48,107 nucleotides of DNA from NCBI GenBank assembly GCA_032718475.1, contig JAUCBJ010000478.1, forward strand, positions 1-48,107, read 5' to 3'. The notes below the pieces were generated by a model. The model saw only the letters and a list, made by a program, of their open reading frames with translations, had not been told where the DNA came from and did no database searches. Both the position numbers and the translations under genes were made by a program. Within the stretch, counting starts at the first letter, position 1. Each line of letters starts with the position of its first letter. The stretch is from Nemertoderma westbladi (Eukaryota > Xenacoelomorpha > Nemertodermatida > Nemertodermatidae). Of this stretch, positions 40,314-48,107 are shown one piece after another.

Positions 40314-41342
40314 ATGTCTGACACAAAGCAAAACCTGTCAGACAGTCTCCTAGATACGACCATCTGTGACCCAGACAGGAGTGTGGAACGTGTGAGACCA
40401 AAGTTCAACTCACCTCCTACTGTAAGAAAGATCATCCCTCCAGTAGTAGTATCAGACCCTAGGCTAGTCCAACACCGTAGGTCTATCATAGGCACTCAGG
40501 CTCAAGTCAAGCGGGACCAAGAAGCAGCTGTTAAACAGCAGCAACACTCGAGCCGAGAACTTATTCCTCAGCGGCCCGACAGCTCCAGTAGTTCAGATAC
40601 TGTAGAGCTGACACCCGAGCGCGGGGCAAAGATGGCAGATGCGGTTTATTCGGATCCCCTTCTCATCCTTCCTGCAGCCGTACTCACTAGGGTATTGATT
40701 GCGGTGGAGGAACACCAAATTGATTGGGCGAGAAGTAAGCGATCGACCAGGGATAGTTATGCGGGATACACAAGGGAGGAACTGAAGTCTATTGTCGAGT
40801 CGCAATGGAACTTCCTCGGACCCGGACTCCCGTTTGACTTATCGGAAGCTGCCTGAGAAGACATACACAGCATGGGAATGACAAAAGACACTAGTGATCC
40901 AGCTGTATGGAAGAGGTCGGCAGCAGGATATATACAGGGATTCTTCAGCTCTTTGGAGCGATTAGAGGAACAACTGTTTCAACAACCCCAAGGACCTCAA
41001 GAGCAGGGAGAGCTGCTTTATCAAGTTCGAGAAAGAATTCTAAGAATCAGACTAATCCTATCGGCCTTTGAGGAGGCTTCAAAAAGAAGACAAGACACGT
41101 CGTTGCAAGTTGCCGTAAAGACTTGGTTTCAGAGGGTGAGTCTCAAAGTTCAAGGAACGGCCCAGTGGAAATCTCAGCTGGCTGAGCGCTCAACCCATGG
41201 AGAATCAACAGACGCTACCTTTTCCCAAGTGGAAAGTGAAGCGACAGCAGAGAAACCGCATAAGAGGGATGCTATTGACATCTATCTGTCAGACTATCAA
41301 CGATTTCTAGGTGATGAAGAGTTGAGGAGAAGGTCGTCCTAA
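40314..41342 (+). pseudogene. BEL Gag N-terminal part with in-frame TGA
   Basis: An ATG at 40314 (MSDTKQNLSDSLLD) opens a Ser/Gln-rich, likely disordered head, then a helical region (LLILPAAVLTRVLIAVEEH, REELKSIVESQWNFL). A TGA at 40854-40856 interrupts. The same frame continues through GYIQGFFSSLERLEEQLF, RERILRIRLILSAFEEASK and IDIYLSDYQRFLGDEELRR, then hits TAA after a shift near 41335. The helical layout fits the N-terminal matrix-like part of BEL Gag. Readthrough of the TGA cannot be excluded, but mutation is simpler. Confidence 0.6.
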
Positions 41343-41361
41343 TAGTGAAGGAGCCAAGTTT

Positions 41362-43127
41362 GTGTTGGACGCAATAGATGCGGAAATGTTAGCTGCGAAC
41401 CAAGCTAAATTCGATGAACGCCTCCGCATCGCTAGGGTCCAAGAAGAACAAGTAAAGAAAAAACGTATAGAAGACAGAAAGACAGCAGCAGCGGCAGTGG
41501 CAGTGGCAGAAGCGGAAAGAAAAGCGGCAGCGGCAGAAGCGGAAAGAAAAGCGGCAGAAGCGGAAAGAAAAGCGGCAGAAGCGGAAAGAAAAGCGGCAGA
41601 AGCGGAAAGAAAAGCGGCAGAGGCGGAAAGAAAGATGGCAGTGCAGAAGCAGAACGGAGAGCGTCTGAAGAGACCACCCAACTAGAGTTGGAAAATATTC
41701 AAGAGAATCAAGACTGCATAAATAAACAGTTAACAGCTAGTCAAATGCAGATGATGAGTAGATCTACTCCCAAAAGACAGGGATTTACATCATCTGATGA
41801 AGGCGATACCACCGATCCTGAAGGCGGAGGAAATAGATCTCGTTCCCACAGACGTAGAAGAATGCCTCACCGTCAGAAATTGCCTGATTTGCCCCCAGCT
41901 GTTAGAAGGCAACTAGCTAGTACAGACTTAGGTAGTACAGAACCCACAGATCAAATTATTAGGGCAGCAAGACTCCCTACTATAGTAGATGAGCCTGAAA
42001 TAATTAGGCCTGTTCTCGAAGCCACCCCTTTGGTGATAGAGACACCTGTACTCCCAGAACCTACCTCTAAATTCCCTTTGCATAGCACTAAACTACCTGT
42101 GCCCAGCAGAACAGCCCATGAGACAGTTCCTGTCCTGGACTCCGAGCGAAATATCAATGATTTGTCGCCCGTTGTCCCCCGTCCACCCGCTACTATGTTG
42201 GCGGCTCCTGCTTCGGCGGTCGAGTGGGTGGATGAGAGACGGCGGGGGATGGATCTCCTGCTCGGGCAGATGCAGGAGACTGTTCAACAGTTCAAGGGCA
42301 CAGTAAGGGAAAGTAGGTTAGAGTTGCAAGAAGTGCAGCAGAGTATCGCGTTAGAACGCGATAAATTAGTAAATACCCAAAGGGGTATACCACCAACCCC
42401 GGTAACAATGTGTCAACCTGTTAGGTCTGAAGTATTTCAAGTGCAAGGTGTAGAGCCTACACGCATCTATACTGCTAGTGAAGTAGAAACTCCTATAGTA
42501 AACCCAATTAAGGGTAATTATAAACCTGTTGACAATGATATTCCATATAGACCTGATAATAATCCGAGAAATTTATATACCGATAACTCGATATTAAATA
42601 ATACGATGGCCCAAGAAAGTTTTACGCGTCAAATGGCTAGAACCGAAGCCCGTCAAGCGGTAAAGGTGGGAGAGATCGTCAAGTTTAATGGAGATGAGAT
42701 GAAATGGTTACCTTTTAATGAATATTACAAAGATAACATACAGAACTCTGTGTTATCTAACGGAGAGAAACTTAGATTCCTCATCGAGTGCTTGGAAGGA
42801 TCTTCCAAGTTAATGGCGTTAAAGTTTATTGGACATCCAGATGGATTAAGACAAGTTTGGGATACACTAAACATCAGGTATGGTAATAGGAATAACATAG
42901 CTAGGTATTTGTATGCGAAATTAATGGCGCCCCGAAAGTTTCTTAGCAGCGGGATTATAGAGTTTTCCGACGAGATTCAGGAGATCTGTAGACAACTCGA
43001 TTGGTTAGGTAAGTCTCATGAATACCAGAATTCTATGGTTATTGGAGCCGTAGCATCTGCTTTGCCAAAGGGTGGAGTAGGTACACGCTGGTACAAGAAA
43101 GTGTTATATATGATGGAACAACAATGA
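41362..43127 (+). pseudogene. BEL Gag central part: coiled coil and DUF1759-like capsid region
   Basis: After a frame change near 41335 the protein continues KFVLDAIDAEMLAANQAKF into a heptad-repeat coiled coil (AEAERKA units). A second shift near 41640 restores the original frame, which runs on through TTQLELENIQENQ. A long Pro-rich, disordered spacer leads to a DUF1759-like domain at about residues 325-479 of the 41688-43127 frame: KFNGDEMKWLPFNEYYKDNI, LIECLEGSSKLMALKFI and VWDTLNIRYGN. That domain is typical of BEL/Pao Gag. A TGA at 43125-43127 closes the frame thirteen bases before the next in-frame ATG. Confidence 0.75.
41506..41640 (+). repeat. 21-bp tandem array coding for AEAERKA heptads
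   Basis: Five to six near-identical copies of GCAGAAGCGGAAAGAAAAGCG. Each unit adds exactly one heptad, so copy-number change would lengthen the coiled coil without a frameshift. Confidence 0.93.
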
Positions 43128-43139
43128 AGAGACCCTACC

Positions 43140-44400
43140 ATGGCTGATCTCATGTCATTCTTAGATGGAGAGGTAAAATTACAGCTCCTAAAGCAGTCCA
43201 GAGAGAAGACACCGGAAAATAAGGTAAGTGAGAAACCCGTTTCTAGGAGAAAGGTAATACCAGTGTGTTATACAGACGACGGCGAAAGCCAGGCTTCTCA
43301 AGAGGAAGACAGCGGGAAAGACACTGAAAGATCTTACTATGACAACAAAGCGCCTAAGGACGTAAGTAAATTCAAGTCTCGAACCAATGACAGGAGAGAA
43401 CAGGTAAGAAAAACTCCTCCTACGTCTCCTAAGAGAATTCATGGAAGAAAGCCCGAGGAAAGAACGAGTGTGCACAACGTTACTCAAAGTAAGGTAAGTA
43501 ACATCAAACCAAAATGTGTGCTGTGCGACGGGCCCCACCGTTTAAGTGTGTGTGATGAATTCCTGAGGAAATCACTAAAGGATAGACGTGAAGTCATGTG
43601 GGATAAGCGGTTGTGTTATAATTGCCTCAGACGAGGACACCAACGACGAACCTGTTACTCCGACGCAAGGTGTGCTAAGTGCGGCGCGAAACATCATATC
43701 TTGTTGCACACTGAATTCGAAAGAAACAGCCCGAGTCAGGTAAGTGAGTCCGAACTACAAGTCCAATTCAGTGATGTGAACGACACTGACCAAAGTTCTG
43801 AGATGGAAGGATTCTATACGGATGAATTTTCCGACGAAAACGAATCCTGTTACTTAATAAACACCGCAGTGTATCGAGCACTTACGTATGAGACTGAGAC
43901 CGATAGCGAGCTCCCCCTAACTATTCCGGACCGACAACCATCTTGGAAAGCGCCAACTTCCAGCGTAGGAATCCGGGAATTTCCTGTAGTGCAGTTGAGA
44001 GTCCACGGGTTAAAAAATAACTATATAGTGAACGCCCTCCTTGACTCCGGCAGCACAGGAACATTCATCGACAAAGAACTAGCCGAAGACATCTTTGCTG
44101 GACAACCCAAGTTCCGAACTAAGTAAAACCTTTCAGGAATTATGCAGGTTTGGAAATCTACAGTAATAGCGGATTATTATGTAGGTGCGTTGTCCACCCC
44201 CCAGGATGAACTAGGAGAACACAGCATAAGGTCAGTAAAAATGGTGGCGATAAAGAACTTGATTCAACACCGACTACCCAGGGGTACAGATACTCATCGG
44301 CCAAAATGCGCATGAGGCGCTTGAGACATTAGAGAAACGGCCTGCTCGACCGCAACCATTGCAAACCTATGCGGGAAGAACAACAGTAGGTTGGTACCTC
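43140..44400 (+). pseudogene. BEL nucleocapsid zinc fingers and A17-type aspartic protease
   Basis: In the same frame as the preceding Gag part. A basic Ser/Glu-rich segment leads to three Cys/His units at about residues 126-190: CVLCDGPHRLSVC, CYNCLRRGHQRRTC and CAKCGAKHHILLH. The last is the CxxC----HH-LLH arrangement characteristic of BEL/Pao. The protease follows (VVQLRVHG, then ALLDSGSTGTFIDKEL, with the catalytic DSG at residues 302-304). A TAA at 44124-44126 breaks it, and the frame resumes with NLSGIMQVWKS. After another shift near 44280 come QILIGQNAHEALETLEKRP and TVGWYLTGP, the usual end of the BEL protease. Confidence 0.85.
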
Positions 44401-45186
44401 ACTGGACCTTCCCGTAGGACACTCATGGAATGGCTACCCAAAGATCGGGTCCATCAGGAGAGTGAATGGGAAGAAGACATCAGTGAGGGAGAGACGACCA
44501 CAACTGAGGGAACACCATACTCCTCAGATAATGACGATATTAACTCCAATGTAGATCAATGGAGACATTGCCCCGAGACGATTAATCTAGCCGACATCGC
44601 TTCCAGAGGAGCAACTCCTCAAGAACTGACAGATACTCCAGACTGGTTAGGTGGACCCGACTTCCTAAGTAAAGAAGATGAATGGCCTTCCCATCTTACC
44701 ACGGCTGAGATTAGACAAGCCAAGGGAGCGGAGAAAGTCAAACCTAAAACCCGGACGAGTAAATCAAGGTTATTTAAACCCGTGATAGATCTGTCTGTAC
44801 TACACATTGCCAGGGACGACGCTGTGGATCTAAACTCCCCCACCGCGAACCGATCTGTTGTGGAGATCAGAGAGAGAGACTGGAGATCTGGAACACCAGA
44901 CGTCTTGCAGGGACTCTCACCTCTCCTGCCGGGAGCAATGGACCACTATAGCTCCTGGAATCGGCTTTGTAAGGCCGTCGTGTATTTGAAGCGATGTTTC
45001 TATCGTCACTATTCCAGGATGAGGAGGAAACCTGGAATTGTATTCGAAACACAACAACTCAATCGCCCAGTTGGTCGTTTATGTTTACTGGAAAGAGACC
45101 GAGAACTGTCCGGAAACTATGGAAGGCAAGATACTCTTCCCACGACCACCTCCCTAATCCAACAAACATCTGACTCCCCAATGTAA
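44401..45186 (+). pseudogene. BEL pol remnant: RT/RNase H deleted, pre-integrase linker retained
   Basis: Upstream of the break is the segment after the protease (RRTLMEWLPKDRVHQESEW). At about 44540-44555 the sequence jumps to QWRHCPETINLADIASRGAT, the WxHxP--xNxAD-xSRG linker that normally follows RNase H, so RT and RNase H are absent. Then come DWLGGPDFLSKEDEWPS and HYSSWNRLCKAVVYLKRC, which normally lead into the integrase. The integrase zinc finger and DDE core do not follow. The frame closes at a TAA at 45184-45186 after unrelated residues. Confidence 0.85.
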
Positions 45187-45898
45187 CAGCGTCTGGAGTG
45201 GGTGTGTGACTATATTATTTTATATTTGTTTTTTATTATTTTATATTTATGTATGTATTATTATGTAATTTTATTATAATCGTTTTCTTTAATTTTATTT
45301 AGTAGAATGTTATTTTAGCGATTATTTAGTAGATTAGTGCCATATATATATTCGCGTTTATTACTTAATTACTTATATATTATATATTTAGTGCGACGGC
45401 GAGAAATAATTATTTTTCTCTTTCCTTACTGTCCGTATTACATTATAAATACGTGAATACAGTAAGATGAAATATCCGTACTTATTAAAGTACAATAAAG
45501 CTCCTACTATATTCAAGTATTATTGGTAAGTAGAGTATTAGGAATGCAAAATTCAGATCCTCGTGTCTCGGCTAAACCAAGCTCTGGGTAGACCTTGGAA
45601 ACGACTTGCCTCTTCTCACTGACATTGCTTCTTGCGATATTGCTCTCATACCGTATATTAAATAATACATATAGTAGCGTGATGTCCCTTTAACAGTAGC
45701 GTAAAACGCAAAATAAATCTGTTAAACCCTTTGACCATCTGTAATTCTAGTCGATTAAGATATCGCGGCACCCACCGATATACTTGAAAGACAAAATTCT
45801 AGAATCAGTGGTTAACGTCCCCAGACATGTTCTGGAATAAATCGGTGCTCATCTTAAATGTTAAATATTTAATAAAATATAAAGGCACCAAAAGGGAA
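45187..45898 (+). other. AT-rich segment, LTR- or UTR-like, no gene
   Basis: Begins TGTAACAGCGTCTGGAG (from 45182), is very AT-rich, and contains AATAAAG near 45492. Its start and layout recall a BEL LTR, but no second copy exists in the window. Otherwise nothing recognised. Confidence 0.35.
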
Positions 45899-46060
45899 AT
45901 GGCCCTATTTAAATATCCTACCCAGCGGAGTCGGAACGATAAACTGAAAATCGAATGCGAAAATTCTATTCGAAATCGACTCGAAAGAGAAGACGTTAAA
46001 GAACCTGATAAATGCGGTAACTCCAACATATATTTGGAATTCTTGAGAGAAACATTGTAA
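45899..46060 (+). CDS. Small ORF, possible start of the BEL accessory region
   Basis: The ATG at 45899 in a good context (GGGAAATGG) opens 53 codons: ALFKYPTQRSRNDKLKIECE, NRLEREDVKEPDKCG and IYLEFLRETL. The same frame is open further upstream from 45827. Composition is charged and protein-like. It may be the N-terminal part of the accessory protein that continues in another frame from about 46071. Not recognised. Confidence 0.35.
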   Translation: MALFKYPTQRSRNDKLKIECENSIRNRLEREDVKEPDKCGNSNIYLEFLRETL

Positions 46061-46070
46061 AACCGAATAA

Positions 46071-47166
46071 ATATCACCCGCGTTTCCCCTACAAGACGTG
46101 CGTCTTTGGTATTATTGCGATGAATGCCCAAGACCCAACCAACAAACGGAAAGACATAAACATCCGCAGAGACGTTGCTCTAAACACAGTTTTACTCGCT
46201 ATATTTACGGGAGTTTCGAGCGAAACTTGTTCGATGTATCACCTATGCTCGCTCGAATCAAACGATCCTTAAATAAACCCATGATCAGAGTTCCGGAATA
46301 CTCGGTCAGACCTCCTCATTCCCTGGTGAGACCTCAGACTCTTGATCCTAATAGTATAACGGATCCCCCTGAACTGTACTCACTATTTAAAGATCTAGTG
46401 TTACCCGAACAATTAGTCAGTGGCACTCCGGTAGTGGGCTCTCTAGAGATTCGCCCATCCTACCTAGCCGGATTGGGATGCGGACACCTAATATCGCCAT
46501 TCAACCGTATAATCGTCCCTGTTTAACCCCGATACAACCTGTCACCGAGGTGGAGGAGAGAGTTGTACGAAACGCGTTAGACACTATTCGACAAAAAATC
46601 GAAAAAGGAACCAGCGATTGTTCAGGGAGGCGTGAATTGCGGCAGCAAGTCCAAGCGGTAAACGAATTAGCTTTATCTCAGTTCGATCAGGAAATCCAGA
46701 ATCTCTAAGAAGATATCGAACTTGGGCGACCCTACTCTCTAAAAGAGTTTTAGATGAATGCTTCCAACAACAAGCGGAGGAAAATCAGCTCGAGGAGAAG
46801 CATATCGATTCCGATAGAGCCCGAGAACGCGAGTTGAAAAGAATCATCAAACCGAGGAAATTTCTCACTACACACGGTCCACCTACCGCTTTCGTGCAAA
46901 CGACCCGTCAGGGACCAGTAAGAGCTGCTGTCTTAAAATGCGCTCTCAAGGTTGTTTGACCTCGTTCCACTGAGGTTGATATCGATCAACCAGGTACCTC
47001 GACCGGCGGATACACCGACCGTAATCCTAAACCTTCCGATGCAATTGTATTGCACCCTACACCCAGGAGTTATAGCCCTCCTAGTAAAGTGGCTCGCCCC
47101 AAAGAGAAAAGGACTCTTGCTAGCCTCAAAGAACTGCATAAATGCCATCCGCGCAAGAAAGACTAA
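46071..47166 (+). pseudogene. BEL accessory ORF of unknown function (frameshifted)
   Basis: About 365 codons of protein-like sequence in three linked pieces. The first (46071-46526) has a Cys/His cluster (WYYCDECPRPNQ, HKHPQRRCSKHS), then VPEYSVRPPHSLVRPQ, PPELYSLFKDLVLPEQL. The second (about 46470-46708) reads YNRPCLTPIQPVTEVEERVV and LRQQVQAVNELALSQF. The third (46702-47166) has a charged helix (ENQLEEKHIDSDRARERELK), KPRKFLTTHGPPTAFVQ, an in-frame TGA at 46957-46959, then PSDAIVLHPTPRSYSPPSK and a basic tail (LHKCHPRKKD). It lies where env-like or other extra ORFs occur in some LTR elements, but no signal peptide or membrane span is seen. Function unknown. Confidence 0.5.
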
Positions 47167-47235
47167 CTGTTTAGAGTATTTTTATATTTTAGAAACTGTG
47201 ATTTTTATATTTTATAGAATTAAATCCCATTTTCT

Positions 47236-47243
47236 GGGAGCGG
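47236..47243 (+). promoter_or_regulatory. Polypurine tract before 3' LTR
   Basis: GGGAGCGG ends exactly at the TG that starts the 3' LTR, the place where plus-strand DNA synthesis is primed. Short and with one C. Confidence 0.6.
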
Positions 47244-48107
47244 TGTAAAAGCTTTTGCGGATCTAGCTAGTCATTTTCCCCGCAAAGTACTCTGTAGGTG
47301 TTTTAGCGGACATAAAAAACCGTTTTCCTACTGTGTAGGTGTTTAGTGGACATAAAAAGCCATTTTTCTGTATGTGTACTTTAGTGGACATAACTAGCGA
47401 TTTTATGCCGCAATACGCCAAAATACTCTTGATACAGTGTAGTTCAGATGACGACATCTATCAGCTGATATGTCCACGTATAGCTTTTCTTTGTTCTTTG
47501 TTCGGCTCGACCAATCAGAGCGATTTTCATTTTATTTGCACAGAAGCCTCCTGGAAATCGCGCAATGCATTATGGTCTTTGTTTACCTTTTTTCCTGAGC
47601 CCAGAACATCGGCTGTGGAATTATTCTGTGTTTCAGACTTTAGCCAAACATTAGAACGGCTTTGATCATAGAAACGTATAACTGTTATCAGTACATCACA
47701 AACTGCTCATATTGTCAAACCTGATCACATACAAACACCGCATTATTTTACTGCTATTTACTGTCGGTTATTAAGTATGATAACCATTTGATGGATATGT
47801 TGTTATATTTGGAGAATATCGATAAATAATCAAAAAACCCCAATCTTCTTGACATACTGAAGGTTAGAGAGACCGGTTACATATAGCAATTGCGACTTAC
47901 ATTATAGTGGTTTTGGAGTGAATTGAATGCTATTTCATAGACCATACATGTGTCAGTTGCTGTTCTCCTTATATATGATTAAAATTAGTGAAGGTCGGCA
48001 GATCAGTGTGCAGCAGTGTGCGGTATTGTGCATGAGTGTGACAGATAACAAAGCATTTCCTAAAGAATGCACCTTATACGTAAATCAATAGCCATCCCGT
48101 TGTGTTT
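47244..48107 (+). repeat. 3' LTR (truncated by window end)
   Basis: Matches 37234-38102. Differences by eye: about ten substitutions, an 8-bp difference near 47336, and small indels near 47342 and 47778. The right end and TSD lie outside the window. Confidence 0.92.

Larger units (their letters stand above)
37234..48107 (+). mobile_element. BEL/Pao-type LTR retrotransposon, internally deleted, young (right LTR cut by window)
   Basis: Two direct LTRs (37234 onward and 47244 onward) enclose Gag, nucleocapsid and protease remnants of BEL/Pao type, in order and on one strand. RT, RNase H and the integrase core are missing between recognisable flanking segments, and an extra ORF region precedes the 3' LTR. 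The LTRs differ by about ten substitutions and a few small indels over ~865 bp by eye, so insertion was recent relative to the other copies here. With its enzymes gone it would depend on a complete relative. Confidence 0.88.

Noticed and set aside
1-48107. CRISPR arrays, operons, rRNA genes or bacterial insertion sequences
   Set aside because: The tandem repeats seen lack spacers of uniform length, and all recognised elements are eukaryotic.

Overview
The window is eukaryotic, almost certainly from an invertebrate animal. It is AT-rich, gene-poor and built mostly from transposable elements of typically metazoan kinds: APE-type LINEs, a PHD-finger LINE of CR1/L2 type, Penelope-like RT, BEL/Pao LTR elements, PIF/Harbinger, a PIF1-type helicase remnant and TTAA-inserting DNA elements. 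Long C/G homopolymers, minisatellites and nested insertions are common. The species cannot be named from sequence alone. Nothing prokaryotic (operons, CRISPR, rRNA) is present.

Layout. 0.5-3.9 kb: an unidentified dispersed repeat, then a decayed CR1/L2-like LINE on the minus strand. 4.4-7.2 kb: a convergent PIF/Harbinger gene pair (intact DDE nuclease on +, Myb/SANT-like protein on -) with a small palindromic MITE between them. 7.4-10.3 kb: two ~320-bp inverted-repeat arms enclosing a PIF1-helicase remnant, a LINE tail copy, a partial TTAA element and an odd minus-strand tandem-repeat frame. 10.5-13.3 kb: retroelement C-terminal debris and a Penelope-like RT split by a 1.57-kb TTAA element. 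13.8-18.6 kb: a BEL integrase remnant, a LINE-A copy with target-site duplication (TSD), another retroelement tail and a gag-like fragment. 19-25.1 kb: LINE-A copies, including a near full-length one (about 21.0-24.28 kb). 25.3-28.5 kb: an unidentified decayed frame, a second complete TTAA-type element with a tRNA-Lys-like sequence inside it, and a possible terminal exon of a cellular gene. 29.2-34.0 kb: a 5'-truncated LINE-A copy with an intact RT frame, a foldback element, and an older LINE-A copy split by a 618-bp solo LTR. 34.0-34.4 kb: the last coding piece of an SLC18B1-like MFS transporter, the best cellular-gene match. 37.2-48.1 kb: a BEL/Pao element with two ~99% identical LTRs, the right one cut by the window edge.

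How the parts relate. LINE-A (EN-RT, one ORF, ~35-bp 3' UTR, (TAG)n tail, RTE-like) occurs in at least eight pieces. Four have perfect 11-12-bp TSDs, and one is only 56 bp long and is essentially the family's 3' hairpin. The BEL element keeps gag, nucleocapsid and part of the protease but has lost RT, RNase H and the integrase core. It carries an unrecognised extra ORF before the 3' LTR, so it looks like a recently active non-autonomous element dependent on an intact relative. The TTAA elements share CCCTAT termini, an adjacent G-rich stretch and ~162-bp internal tandem repeats. Functions are inferred by motif recognition only; no database search was run.
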